A program made the translations under genes and the position numbers. Below, piece by piece: positions 11,917 to 23,922 of a stretch of 64,000 nucleotides of DNA. Positions within the stretch are counted from its first letter, which is position 1, and each line of letters opens with the position of its first letter. The notes beneath the pieces were generated by a model that was not told where the DNA came from, searched no databases, and saw only the letters and a program-made list of their open reading frames with translations. The stretch comes from Symsagittifera roscoffensis (lineage: Eukaryota; Xenacoelomorpha; Acoela; Convolutidae): the NCBI RefSeq assembly GCF_963678635.1, contig NC_087067.1, positions 15,383,639 through 15,447,638 on the forward strand, written 5' to 3'.

Positions 11917-12243
11917 GTGAGTAGTTTGGAAAAATTAATTTATTTTTTAAATTACAAATTTATCCCCCAAACAATCTCTATATGTACAGAAGCTCCTCTA
12001 GGGGCTTTTAGAAGTCATTTTAATGTAAGTGTACGAAGACTTAACATGCAGTTTTTACAATTATTTAAAAATACAAAAGATATGGGTGAAATACGGTTAA
12101 AAATTTTAGACTTTATGAACGCTTTGTTATAGAATAGTGATGCTCTTAGTTCAGATGGCTAGCATCTTTCTGATGCAGGGGTTGAAATTTTAGTGCAAGT
12201 TTTCACAGATTCTTTTAACAATTCTTCAATAATTTCAACAATT
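11917..12243 (+). pseudogene. LINE family A ORF1 tail, SGNH-esterase-like
   Basis: The reading frame gives FRSHFNVSVRRLNMQFLQL, then ILDFMNALL, then, after one stop, NSDALSSDG and HLSDAGVEILVQVFTD. The D-G-x-H-L-S-D-x-G-V-E-I-L pattern is the last catalytic block (DxxH) of SGNH hydrolases, and LNMQF fits the helix before it. CR1/L2 LINEs are known to carry an SGNH esterase in ORF1, and here it sits just upstream of a 2A-like peptide and endonuclease. Only the C-terminal third is recognisable. It is interrupted by at least two stops, so it is a remnant. Confidence 0.55.
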
Positions 12244-12544
12244 TAGATCCCGAACCCGCAAATATGCTTCGATGTTTTCAAAACAGTGCAAGGCTTCTCA
12301 GAAAAAACTAATTTTGCGTTTTTTTCTTGGATTAGACTATGGCGATGGAATTTGAATTTCTTAAAAAATCTGTGATGCCTAATAAAAAACTCTGGTTGTT
12401 TGCGCGGTGCTTTTAGACGCTATATCTCAATTTGGAAAAATGGAGAAAATGAAAAAGTTTCTGGAAAAAATAATCACCCAAAAAAACTTAAATGGTAATT
12501 TTGAAAAAGTATAAGCGGAGATCACCCCAACTGACTCATTTTTT

Positions 12545-12598
12545 CAAATTTTTTTGTTACTCACACGAAGCGGGGATGTTGAAACTAACCCAGGCCCA
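12545..12598 (+). other. 2A-like ribosome-skipping peptide of LINE family A
   Basis: In the frame starting at 12515 the codons read QIFLLLTRSGDVETNPGP. This fits the 2A consensus D-(V/I)-E-x-N-P-G-P with the usual upstream leucines and S-G. Known 2A peptides make the ribosome skip the final Gly-Pro bond, and related sequences have been reported in CR1-type and trypanosome LINEs, near the boundary between leader/ORF1 and the endonuclease. Here it lies between an esterase tail and endonuclease pieces, the expected place. The open frame lasts only about 50 codons, so it is a fossil of a working signal. Confidence 0.75.
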
Positions 12599-12774
12599 TA
12601 CAAAACAATAGAAACTGTCTACAAAATTTGTTCCAAGAATGCTCAAAATCTGAAATTTTTTGTTTGAAGCTTCAAACTGTTTTAGAAAACGAATGCAGGT
12701 GAAAATTTTGTTCAAGAAATGGCTGAAAATACGGTTTTAGGAATTTTGGCAACATGGCCAACAAAAAGATGATT

Positions 12775-13110
12775 TGCAAACTTATGATTTAGAACCAAAA
12801 ACACACGTGATTTTTAAATTTGATAGACAGTCTTCAATAAAACTAAAAGGTGGTGGTGTTTCTTTGTTTGTAGCAATAAAAGATGCTCTGAAACTGAGAG
12901 AAGATTTAAATTTAATTGAAGAAGAAAAGGAAAATTGAGCCAGTATGGGTTGAAGGCAAATCGAATTTCAAAGTTGAGACAAAGAAAAAAGCGTTGATTG
13001 TTAGAAAACAAAAATAAAATAAAACAAAAAATACAAATTCCATTGATTTTCTAGAACAATTAACACTCAACCTTGACAACACACTTTCTGCTTCTAACAA
13101 GATAAACTCA
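12775..13110 (+). pseudogene. LINE family A APE-endonuclease pieces
   Basis: The open stretch 12775-12937 reads through FDRQSSIKLKGGGVSLFVAI into ALKLREDLNLIEEE. The K-G-G-G-V-S-L-F-V pattern is the 'RGGGVai.v' block of APE-type LINE endonucleases. Near 13100, in another frame, the codons for MGDYNINYLN match the 'iiGDyNin.l' block that carries the catalytic D-x-N. The N-terminal catalytic part is not recognisable. Frame changes separate the pieces. In this copy the linker is skipped and the RT part follows at 13180. Confidence 0.6.
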
Positions 13111-13179
13111 TGGGTGATTACAACATAAATTACCTGAACAAATAACTTGAAAACAATAAGGAGTCTATCAAGGCTCTAA

Positions 13180-14243
13180 ATGAGTTTAAAGTTTTCTGTC
13201 CCAAGGATGAGAAGCCAGTTTTCTGTCCCAATTTTTATCAACCAGTTTTGTGGTTCCTGTTCATGCAGCAGCAGATTTACTGCAAAACGTAACTCATTCA
13301 AAGAAAGAATAACTCAAGATTTTAAAAGTTCGATTGATTTTATCTATATATTTTCAAACTTTGGCTCTGTTAAATCTCAACCTAATGTGCCATTTAAGTC
13401 TGAACTTTCACCCTTCCGTTTTTAGCACATAACAATAAAATGCTAAGATGTAATTCAAGTATTAAATAACGAAAAAGTTCTGGGACCTTGTACCGTATAT
13501 GCTTGGGCAAAAATCACAAACAATAAATAAATGTGACCCACCTTACTTTTGTTATTAATTCCTGCATGGGCGATAAAATTTTTCCATCTGAGCCAAAGAG
13601 AGTGATGTCAATTTTTTTTTTTTTGAAACAGATGACCCTTTGGATCCAAAAAAAAAATCCTCCATTTCAAGAAACGTACTTTTTCCGAAATTTGAAAAAT
13701 TGAACAAACATCAACTAATGGTCACTTTAGTTTGGATTTTGCAAAACGTTCTCTACACAAAAAGCTTTGATTTATATTAAAGAAAATCTACGAATAGAAA
13801 TTGATTGTAAAAAACTTTTTCATGCAGTTTTCTTGGATCTTTCAAAAGCTTTCGACTCGATTTCACATAATACTTTAGAAAAAAGTTACATTGTGTGGGA
13901 ATTTCAATGGAAGCAAATCTAATAATTAAAAATTTACTCAAAAATAAGTCTATCATGGGGAGGGGGAGGGGGAGGGGGAGGGGGAGGGGGAGTTGGAGAT
14001 TCGTTACATTCTCAATGAACCCCACAAATGGATTAATGTGAAAGGGATTTTTTATGACATGATTGAATCTAAAAAAAGGTGTGCTATAGGGCACAGTACT
14101 AGTTTCATTGGTGCTCAATAAATACATCACTGATATACGAAAACGAACATTTGTCGAATATGATTTGGTGCAATATAAAGAAGACTGTATGATGTTTACG
14201 TCATCCCTTATTTCAACTCATGCGCTGTCGGTTACAAAAATCC
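13180..14243 (+). pseudogene. LINE family A RT of the longer copy
   Basis: 13180-13425 encodes the pre-finger region (FCGSCSCSSRFTAKRNSFKE and SIDFIYIFSNFGSVKSQPNV). Fingers (13540-13670) and palm (13820-13900, FLDLSKAFDSISHNTLEK in one clean frame) follow. A GGGGGA microsatellite insertion sits inside the segment after the palm. The unit ends with the GVPQG-like and YINDI remnants (14085-14130) and CAED/IF remnants near 14170. All frames are broken. This copy shows that the 1.5 kb array units are internal slices of a longer LINE. Confidence 0.7.
13957..13991. repeat. (GGGGGA)n microsatellite
   Basis: Six units of a G-rich hexamer interrupt the LINE between AATTTACTCA and the continuation ATGAACCCCACAAATGG. 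No other family A unit here has it, so it was gained in this copy. A G-rich strand of this kind can form G-quadruplexes. Confidence 0.95.
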
Positions 14244-14756
14244 TTGCTCGAACTCACTGAATTATTTTACTATGAAACAAACGGAAACAAATTTTTTCTC
14301 GATACACTTAAAAAAAAGAGACAATTTGATTCACTTGTTGTGACAAGATCAAATGTGGAAAGATCTTGCCGAAAACATTTTTAGTTTCAACGAAGGTAAT
14401 TTTTCTTTTGGCTCTTACTTGGTTTCAGTTATACCAATTAGTGGACGCCCAAAACATCTTTTCACTAATGATAAATTAAATTTCTAAGGCTCTCCGCAAA
14501 CATGCACTCATCAAAAATTTAGGCGCAATTTTAAAAGCTAAAATTGTGCTGATTACCGAATGTTTTCATTCAGAGTGCGAAGAAAAGTTGAAAATAAGCA
14601 AAAATCACTTTTATATTATCAAAACCAAATACCGAAGATAATTGACAAAACTATCGACTTTGCCGTGAACAATTGGTCAGCTTAGTTAATGATAAACATT
14701 TATTAACATTTATTATTGGTCAGCTTAGTTAATGATAAACTGATTTAATTTAGTTT
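14244..14756 (+). pseudogene. LINE family A partial unit ending at the block junction
   Basis: Contains the segment upstream of the linker and the start of the linker (FSFRVRRKVENKQKS near 14560), then stops at about 14690. From there to 14770 the sequence is a patchwork: TTGGTCAGCTTAGTTAATG occurs twice around an ATTTATTAACATTTATTA filler, and CTGATTTAAT plus TAGTTTGAAAC-like pieces occur twice. This is the left boundary of the second copy of the segmental duplication. Confidence 0.7.
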
Positions 14757-14757
14757 G

Positions 14758-16300
14758 AAACATCGAATACACTGATTTAATGTAGTTTAAAACATACGCA
14801 AACGAATTTTGTTTCGATACACTTTATAAAAGGGACCATTTGCTTCACTTGTTGTAACAGGTATCATTTTGGGAAAGATCTTGCCGAAAACATTTTTTGT
14901 TTCAACAAAGGTAATTACCGTAAGTCAGAGTTTTTAAAAATTTTCTCGGCTCATACTTGGTTTCAGTTATACCAGTTAGTGAACGCACAAAACAGCTTTT
15001 CACTAATGATAATTTAAATTTCTATGGATCTTTGCCAAGATGCACTCATAAAAAAAAATTTATTCGCAATTTCAAAGCTAAAATTGTGCTGATTACGGAA
15101 TGTTTTGATCCAGAGTGCGGAGAAAAAAGGAAAATAAGCATAAATCACTTTTAGATTATCGAAATAAAAAAACCGAAGCTAATTGGCAAAACTATCGACT
15201 TTGCCGTGAACATTTGGTCAGTTTAGTTAAGGATAAACACGAAAAATATTCACTAAGTTTCATCTCAATTCTGAGCGAAAATCAGGAAAATTGGAAATTT
15301 ATCACCCGTTTTTTTGGTTCCTGTTCATGCAACAGCAGAATTATGGCAAAACGTAGCTCATTCAATGAAATGATTACTCAGGATTTCCAGACTGCGGTTG
15401 ATTTTATCTTTGTATTTTCAAACTTAGGCGAATTTTTTCGCTCTGTTAAATTTGAACCTAATGTTCCAGTTAAGTCTGAATTTCCAGCCTTCCATTTTAA
15501 GCACATAATAGTGAAGCAATGCTATTATGTGAATCGAGCATTAAATGTCGAATCTTTTCTACGACCTTCTACCGTACCTGCTTGGGCAAAAATTGACAAC
15601 CAATCAATAATTGTGACTCACCTGACTTTTGTAATTGATGCCTGCATAGACGATAAGGTTTTTCCATCTGAACTAAATAAAGTAAATGTCAAAACTTTAT
15701 TCGAAAAAAGTGACCCGTTGAGCTCAAAAAATTATGGCCCATTTCATTGTATGGCCCATAAACTGTGCATTTTCCAAAGTTTTGAAGAAGTACTTCATCA
15801 TCAAAAAACAGAAAAAAAGAACAAACATCAAATAATGAGCGCGATTCAGTTTTGATTTTGCAAAAGGTTCTTTAGACAAATTGCTTGCATTTACGTTACA
15901 GAAAATATACGAAAATAAATTGGCTCTAAAATTTTTTTTTCATGCAGTTTTTTTGGATCTTTCGAAAGCTTTCGACTTCATTTCACATAATACTTTAGAA
16001 AAAAAGTACGTTATGTGGGAATTTCAAAGGGAAGCAAATAAAATATTTGAAAATTTACTCAATTAACGCCTCAATTGGATTAATATGAAAAGAGTTTTTT
16101 TTCTGACAGGATTGAAGATAAAAGAGGTGTGCCATAGGGCACGGTACTAGTTTCATTGGTGCTCAAAAAATACATCAATGATATACGAAAACGAATATCT
16201 CTCGAATAAGATTTGGTGCAATGTGCAGAAGACTGTATGATATTTGGATCATCCCTAATTTCAACTGATGCGTTGAATTGGTTACAAAAATCCTTGCTCG
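14758..16300 (+). pseudogene. LINE family A, copy 2 unit 1
   Basis: Carries the longest open family A stretch here, 246 codons at 15115-15855: linker (NWQNYRLCREHLVSLV), FGSCSCNSRIMAKRSS, FSNLGEFFRSVKFEPN, TVPAWAKIDNQ and fingers FPSELNKVNVKTLFEKS. A small duplicated filler (near 15735, ATGGCCCAT twice) alters the end of the finger motif. The palm follows at 15881-16066 (FLDLSKAFDFISHNTLEK). It matches 1-1508 and is closer to a translatable state than that copy, but still lacks endonuclease and has several frame changes. Confidence 0.75.
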
Positions 16301-17803
16301 AATTCACTGATTTAATTTAGTTTGAAACATACCCAAACGAATTTTGTTTTGATACACTTTATAAAAGGGACCATTCGCTTCACTTGTTGTAACAGGTATC
16401 ATTTGTGGAAAGATCTTGCCGAAAACATTTTTTGTTTCAACAAAGTTAATTACCGTAAATCAGAGTTTTTTAAAATTTTCTCGGCTCATACTTTGTTTCA
16501 GTTATACCAGTTACTACGCACAAAACAGCTTTTCACTAATGATAATTTAAATTTCTATGGATCTTTGCCAACATGCACTCATAACAAAATTTTATTGGCA
16601 ATTTCAAAGCTAAAAATGTGCTGATTACGGAATGTTTTGATCCAGAGTGCAGAGAAAAAATGAAAAAAAGCATAAATCACTTTTAGATTATCGTAATCAA
16701 AATACCGAAGATAATTGGCAAAACTATTGACTTTGTCATGAACAATTGGTGAACTTAGTTAATGACAAACAAGAAATTCTGAGCGAAATTCAGGGAAAAC
16801 GGAAATTTGTCACCCGGTTTTGTGGTTCCTGTTCATGCAGCAGCAGAATTATGGCAAACCGTAGCTCATTCAATAATGAAATGACAACTCAGGATATCCA
16901 AATTGCGATTGAATTTATCTTTGTATTTTCAAACTTAGGCGAGTTCTTTGGCTCTGTTAAATTTGAACCTAATGTTCCAGTTAAGTCTGAGTTTTCAGCA
17001 TTCCATTTTTAGCACGTTATAGTGAAGCAGTGCTATTATGTAAATCGAGCATTAAATTTCAAATGTTTTCTGTGACGTTCTACCGTACTTGTTTGGGCAA
17101 TAATCGACAACCAGTCAAAAATGTGACTCACCTGAATTTTTTAATTAATGCCTGCATAGACGATAAGGTTTTTCCATCTGAACTAAATAAAGTAAATGTC
17201 AAAACGTTATTTGAAAAAGGTGACCCATTGAATTCAAAAAATTATCGCCCATTTCAATAAACTGTGCATTTTCCAAAATTTTGGAGAAGTACTTCATGTT
17301 GAAAAGACAGAAAAATTGAACAAACATTAAATAATGAGCGCGATTCAGTTTTAATTTTGCAAAATGTTCTTTAGACAACGTTAAAGAAACTTTTGATTTA
17401 CGTTACAGAAAAAAAAAGAAAATAAACTGGCTCTAAACAACTTTTTCATGCAGTTTTCTTGGATGTTTCGAAAACTTTCGACTCCATTTCACATAATACT
17501 TTAGAAAAAAGTTACGTTATGTGAAAATTTCAAAGAAAAGCAAATGAAATATTTGAAAATTTACTCAGTTAACGCTTCAATTGGATTAATGTGAAAAGAG
17601 TTTTTTTCTGACAGGATTGAATTTAAAAGAGGTGTGCCATAGGGCACGGTACTATTTTCATTGGTGCTCAATAAATACATCATGATAAACAAAAACGAAT
17701 ATCTCTCAAATATGATTTGTTGCAATGTGCAGAAGACAGTATCATATTTGGATCATCCCTAATTTCAACTGATGCGTTGAATCGGATACAAAAATCCTTG
17801 CTC
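16301..17803 (+). pseudogene. LINE family A, copy 2 unit 2
   Basis: Counterpart of 1509-3594 without the 581 bp duplication. Pre-linker (16322-16624), linker (16746-17012, FCGSCSCSSRIMANRSSFN) and fingers (17030-17260, FPSELNKVNVKTLFEKGDP, LNSKNYRPF) are present in separate frames, followed by palm and INDI-type remnants. Non-functional. Confidence 0.75.
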
Positions 17804-19190
17804 GTATTCACTGATTCAATTTAGTTTGAAACATACGCAAACGAATTTTGTTTCGATACACTTTGTAAAAGGGACCATTCGCTTCACTTGTTGTAACAGG
17901 TATCATTTGTGGAAAGATCTTGCCGAAAACATTTTTTGTTTCAACAAAGGTAATTACCGTTAATCAGAGTTTTTAAAAACTTTCTCGGCTCATACTTGGT
18001 TTCAGTTATACCAACTAGTGAACGCACAAAATATCTTTTCACTAATGATAATTTAAATTTCTACGGATCTTTGCCAAGATGCACTCATAAAAAAAATTAT
18101 TTGCAATTTCAAAGCTAAAAATGTGCTGATTACGGAATGTTTTGATCCAGAGTGCGGAGAAAAAATGAAAATAAACTTAAATCAGTTTTAGATTATCGAA
18201 ATAAAAATACCGAAGAAAATTGGCAAATTTATCGACTTTGCCGTGATTAATTGGTCAGCTTAGTTAATGATAAACAAGAAAAACATTCGCTAAGTCTCTT
18301 CTCAATTCTGAGAGAAATTCAGGAAAAACGGAAATTTATCACCCGGTTTTTTGGTTCCTGTTCATGCAGCAGCAGAATTATTGCAAAACGTAGCTCATTG
18401 AATGAAATTATAACTCAGGATTTCCAATCTGCGATTGATTTTATCTTTGTATTTTCAAACTTAGGCGAGTTTTTTGGCTCTGTTAAATTTGAACCTAATG
18501 TTCCAGTTAAGTCTAAATTTCCAGCCTTCTATTTTTAGCACATAATAGTGAAGCAATGCTATTATGTAAATCGAGCATTAAATGTCGAAAGTTTTCTGCG
18601 ACCTTCTACCGTACCTACTTGGACAAAAATCGACAAGCAACTAAAAATTGTGACTCACTGATTTTTGTAATTAATGCCTGCATAGACGATAAGGTTTTTC
18701 CATCTGAACTAAATAAAGTAAACGTCAAAACGTTATTTGAAAAAGATGACCCGTTGAGTTCAAAAAATTATCACCCATTTCAATAAACTGTGCATTCTCC
18801 AAAGTTTTGGAAAAGTACGTGACGTTCAAAAAACAGAAAAATTGAACAAACATCAAACAATGAGTGCACTTCAGTTTTAATTTTGCGAAACGTTCTCAAC
18901 ACAAAATGCTTTGACTTACATTACAGAAAATATACGAAAAAAAATTGCCTCTAAAAAACTTTTTCATGCAGTTTTCTTGGATCTTTCAAAAGTTTTCGAC
19001 TCCATTTCACATAAAACTTTAGAAAAAAGTTACATTGTGTGGGATTTCAATGGAAGCAAATCCAGTAATTAAAAATTTATTCAATGAACGCCTCAAATGG
19101 ATTAATGTGAAACGGATTTTTTATGACAGGATTGAATCCAAAAAAAAGGTGTACCATAAGGCGCGGTACTAGTTTCATTGGCGTTCAAAT
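17804..19190 (+). pseudogene. LINE family A, copy 2 unit 3 (hybrid)
   Basis: Up to about 18790 it matches unit 3 of copy 1 (linker 18251-18538, fingers 18556-18786). From about 18805 onwards it matches the end of unit 4 of copy 1 (6085 onwards). The join falls at the same place within the unit, TTTTGGAAAAGTA, which is what a crossover between misaligned tandem units would leave. It lacks a continuous ORF. Confidence 0.75.
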
Positions 19191-19472
19191 TAAAAATAAC
19201 TAAGTGTTTTCGCGTACATTGCTTGAGACATTGTGCCGCTATTTGTAAATCACACTGATGAGAAAAGTAGTTTTCCATGATAATCCTGTTCAATATCATA
19301 CTCACGTATTCAGCCGTCCAGAAAGTAAACAGACTTCTTTGACTGGTTTTTCATTTCTTCATTAACAATTTTTAACTTTTGATGAACGTTAGCCTTATTG
19401 TTGTGATAAGCTTATTAATTAGATGTGATATGTTTGATGTTTGTGCCTGCTTGTAGAGTGCCCTGTAAGGGA

Positions 19473-19509
<37 letters not shown>

Positions 19510-19957
19510 TCAAGTAGATCTCTGGTCTGGGGTTGTCTGGTGGTGCGCCGCTGGAACATTTGAGCTCTGGTGTGATTGTTTCTTCCAGCAAGCTAGATTT
19601 TATATTTTTCTTTAAATTAAATTTGTGATATATTTTTTAATCTAAATTTTTCCAGTCCTTTAAATAAGGGTCAATTCACGTTATGCTCAGTTAAATTTCC
19701 TTTTCCTCACGCTTAACCCAGCCGTCAAGATGAGGAACCAGCAAAGAAATCTTAAACGCTTCAAGGCTTTTTAATTGAAAAAGATGTGATTGTAGATCTA
19801 ATTCGTGTCATTTCAATTGTCTAAGCATAACTCTTAGCGACTCTAAAATCCAATAGTTTCAATGCTTATGTGTGTTAATGTGAAGTTTGTGAATAATGCT
19901 TCGTTTGGTGATGGCTTAGTACTAGATAAATATGTACATACAGCCATTTCTATTTTT
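19191..19957. other. Spacer, copy 2, with (GA)n at 19476-19505
   Basis: Same sequence as 6471-7249 apart from small differences and a slightly longer GA tract. It runs without a hairpin into the family B array at GAGTGCTCAAGAGAG, so it preserves the older form of that junction. Confidence 0.7.
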
Positions 19958-21250
19958 GAGTGCTCAAGAGAGTACCTAAGGACTCGCATGTTCTCTTGGC
20001 AGAAAGACTACCGCATAAAATGAATTAAATTTCTACAATGCAGAAAACTTTACTTATTGGCTCGTTTTTCTGTGGTTTTTTTCATTCCTTATTTGAACAA
20101 CCCAAAAGAAGTGATCGTAAGCAAACAGCTGCTATGAGCTCTATGATAAACGAAAAAAATTAGAGCCCTCTTCTTTAGATCCCCCAAAAAATTAGATCCC
20201 CCATGCAGATCTGAAGCAGAGAATAAAGCTAATCAACAGCAAGCTTGATGAGGAAAACATAAAGGAAGGAATAAAGCTGGCCGCTTCAGATGACAAGATG
20301 GCGCCTTTTTCGATTCCTAACTGTGAAAAGTGGTATCTAAACAACCAAAAATAGCTGAACGCCCAAAACCCGGAAAACGTCGATAATTTTTAAATAACTG
20401 ATCGCGTCTAAATGCTCAGGAAGCGACAATATTTTTCAAGGCTCTCGCAGAGCCAAAAACTCTTTTTTTTGAAGTTATAAATTAGGATGTGGTACTAAAA
20501 GATGAGATGAAAATGCTGCAAATTCTTTGAAAACTTGATAGAGCGTGATGACAACTCAAAGTGTTCAATTTTACCTAATATGTTTTCAAGTAAAACATTT
20601 CATTCGCTCGACAAAGAAACTATGCTGAATCACATTTTTTCAAACCGCCCGGAATTGTTCAAATATACTCATTGCGCTTACAGCAATTCGAGTTAGCTTT
20701 TTAACAGAAATTCCATCATTATGTCGGAAGAAGGAACACAACAATGTAATTCCGAGAATCCACGGCTCTTTGATGAAGGAATACAGACGCTAGTAAAAAA
20801 AAAGTTTGAATCCAAAACAAACGTTTGATATTTACATGACGGAAACCTATCCGACGAATACAAGATAGTGCTCCGAGACCTCAAAAAACACTGAAATCAG
20901 AAAACGAATACGGTTTAAGTCTACACAGAGAAAAATAAGAGCTATATTTTCTAGGACAGATGACCACAAGCACGTAGTACAATACAATTATAGATCAATT
21001 TCAAAAAATTGGTCCAAAAACAAAAAATCAAATCCAAGGATGAACTTGTAATCATGGGCTCCCTTATAGGTGAATCTTGTCGAAAGGATCTGTTAAATGT
21101 TTCAATAAATGAGCTCGAAAACATTTTGGAGTTTATTGATAAACTGGATGCACATTATAGTCTTAATGTGCTTGGATGCATCTTCCAATGGCTGTTTCTT
21201 CCAATTGCCTGCTGGTTTTAGCCAATTTTTTTTAGCCATTTCTATTTTGT
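19958..21250 (+). pseudogene. Retroelement family B, array unit 1
   Basis: Period 1293 bp. Encodes the GAiRL-like LAASDDKMAPF (about 20276-20308), the RT block DKETMLNHIFSNRPELFKY and SEEGTQQ (from 20545), and the LGspiG/DAHYSLNVLGC block (21009-21221). It contains stops and frame changes and is close to the unit in the first segmental copy. The ATTAGATCCCCC motif occurs twice near 20175-20202, a small filler that other units lack. Confidence 0.7.
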
Positions 21251-22583
21251 GAGTGCTCAAGAGAGTACCCAAGGACTCGCATGTTCTCTTGGCAGAAAGA
21301 CTATCGGATAAAATGAATTAAATTTTCTACAATGCAGAAAACTTTACTTATTGGCTCATTTTTGTGTGGTTTTTTTCATTCCTTATTTGAACAACCCAAA
21401 AGAAGTGATGGTAAGCAAACAGTTGCTATGAGTTCTATGATAAACGAAAAAAATTAGAGCCAATTTTAATTCACTGGCTAAACTTCTTCTTCAAGGGTGA
21501 AGCCCGCCCCATGCAGATCTGAAGCAGAGAATAAAGCTAATCAACAGCAAGCTTGAAGAGGAAAAAATAAAGGAAGGAATAAAGCTGGCCGCTTCAGCTG
21601 ACAAGATGGCGCCTTTTTTGATTCCTAACTGTGAAAAGTGGTATTTAAACAACCAAAAAGAGCTGAATGCCCAAACCCGGAAAAGGTCGATAATTTTTTT
21701 ATAACTGATTGCGTCTAAATGCGCAGGAAGCGATAGTTTTTTTCAAGGCTCTCGCAGAGCCAAAAGTTCTCTTTTTTGGAGTTATAAAGTAGGATGTGGT
21801 ACTAAACGATGCGCTGAAAATGCTGCAAATTCTTTGAAAACTTGATAGAGCGTGATGACAACTCTAAGTGTTCAGTTTTACCTAATATGTTTTCAAGTAA
21901 AACATTTCATTCGCTCGACAAAGAAACAATGCTGAATCACATTTTTTCAAACCGCCCGGAAATGTTCAAATATACTCATTGCGCTTACAACAATTCGAGT
22001 TATCTTTTTAACAGAAATTCCATCATTATGTCGGAAGAAGGAACACAACAATTTGATTCCGAGGACCCACGGCTCTTTGATGAAGGAATACAGACGCTAG
22101 TAAAAAAAGTTTGAATCCAAAACAAACGTTTGATATTTACATGACGGAAACCTATCCGACGAATACAAGATAGTGTTCCGAGACCTCAAAAAACACTGAA
22201 ATCAGAAAACGAATACGCTTGAAGTCTACACAGAGAAAAATAAGAGCTATTTTTTCTAGGACAGACGACCACAAGCACGCAGTACAATACAATTATAGAT
22301 CAGTTTCAAAAAATGGGTCCAAAAACAAAAAATCAAATCCAAGGATGAACTTGTAATCATGGGCTCCCTTATAGGTGAATCTTGTCGAAAGGAACTGTTA
22401 AATGTATCAATAAATGAGCTGGAAAACATTTTGGAGGTTATTGATAAACTGGATGAACATTATAGTCTTAATGTGCTTGGATGTTTCTTCCAATGGCTGT
22501 TTCTTCCAATTGCCTGCTGGCTTGGGTGTTTCTTCCAATCGCCTGCTGGTTTTAGCCAATTTTTTCAGCCATTTCTAATTTTT
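21251..22583 (+). pseudogene. Retroelement family B, array unit 2
   Basis: Period 1333 bp. The RT block is open at 21842-22114 (NRPEMFKYTHCAYNNSSYLF, SEEGTQQFDSEDPRLFDEG) and the downstream block at 22359-22649 (MGSLIGESCRKELLNVSINE, VIDKLDEHYSLNVLGCFF). The family 'QQGDPLGP' box is altered, as in every other unit. The ORF runs on past the family sequence into the next unit, which has no biological meaning. Confidence 0.7.
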
Positions 22584-23922
22584 GAGTGCTCAAGAGAGTA
22601 CCTAAGGACTCGCATGTTCTCTTGGCAGAAAGTCTATCGGATAAACTAAATTAAATTTTCTACAAGGCAGAAAACTTTATTTATTGGCTCGTTTTTCTGT
22701 GGTTTTTTCATTCCTTATTTGAACAATCCAAAAGAAGTGATGGTAAGCAAACAGCTGCTATGAGCTCTATGATAAACGAAAAACTTTAGAGCCAACTTTG
22801 TTTCACTGCCTAAACCTCTTCTTCAAGGGTCAAGCCCGCCCCATGCAGATCTGAAGCAGAGAATAAAGCTAATCAACAGCAAGCTTGATGAAGAAAATAT
22901 TAAGGAAGGAATAAAGCTGGCCGCTTCAGATGACAAGATGGCGCCTTTTTTGATTCCTAACTGTGAAAAGGGTATCTAAACAACCAAAAAGAGCTGAATG
23001 CCCCAAACCCGTAAAACGTCGATAAATTTTTCATAACTGATCGCGTCTAAATGCGCAGGAAGCGACAATTTTTTTAAGGTTCTCGCAGAGCCAAAAGTTC
23101 TCTTTTTTGGAGTCATAAAGTAGGATGTGGTACGGTACTAAACGATGAGCTGAAAATGCTGCAAATTCTTTGAAAACTTGATAGAGCGTGATGACAAGTC
23201 AAAGTGTTCAGTTTTACCTAATATGTTTTCAGGTAAAACATTTCATTCGCTCGACAAAGAAACTATGCTGAATCACATTTTTTCAAACCGCCCGGAACTG
23301 TTCAAAAATACTCATTGCGCTTACAGCATTTCGAGTTATCTTTTTAACAGAAATTCCATCATTCTGTCGGAAGAAGGAACATAACAATGAGATTCCGAGG
23401 ATCCACGGCTTTTTTTTGATGAAGGAATACAGACGCTAGTAAAAAAAGTTTGAATCCAAAACGAACCTTTGATATTTACATGACGGAAACCTATCCGACG
23501 AATACAAGATAGTGCTCCGAGACCTCAAAAAACACTGAAATCAGAAAAAGAATACGGTTTAAGTCAACACAGAGAAAAATAAGAGCTATATTTTCTAAGA
23601 CAGACGACCACAAGCACGCAGTACAATACAATTATAGATCAATTTCAAAAAATGGGTCCAAAAACAAAAAATCAAATCCAAGGATGAACTTGTAATCATG
23701 GGCTCCCTTATAGGTGAATCTTGTCGAAAGGAACTGTTAAATGTATCAATAAAAGAGCTGGAAAACATTTTGGAGGTTATTGATAAACTGGATGAACATT
23801 ATAGTCTTAATGTGCTTGGATGTTTCTTCCAATGGCTGTTTCTTCCAATTGCCTGCTGGCTTGGGTGTTTCTTCCAATCGCCTGCTGGTTTTAGCCAATT
23901 TTTTCAGCCATTTCTAATTTTT
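22584..23922 (+). pseudogene. Retroelement family B, array unit 3
   Basis: Period 1339 bp. RT block at 23178-23384, ending at SEEGT because of a stop that a later copy (29462-29668) shares. The downstream block begins at 23698. A local run of T bases near 23410 shifts the frame after the altered QQGDPLGP box. Non-functional. Confidence 0.7.

Larger units (their letters stand above)
14757..21590. repeat. Segmental duplication, copy 2
   Basis: Homologous to 1-8852, with about 95% or higher identity by eye in most stretches. It holds three family A units where copy 1 holds four, the same spacer and (GA)n, and the same entry into family B. To the right the family B array continues well past the end of the homology. 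Shared lesions in the LINE units show that the block duplicated after the LINEs were already dead. Confidence 0.85.
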
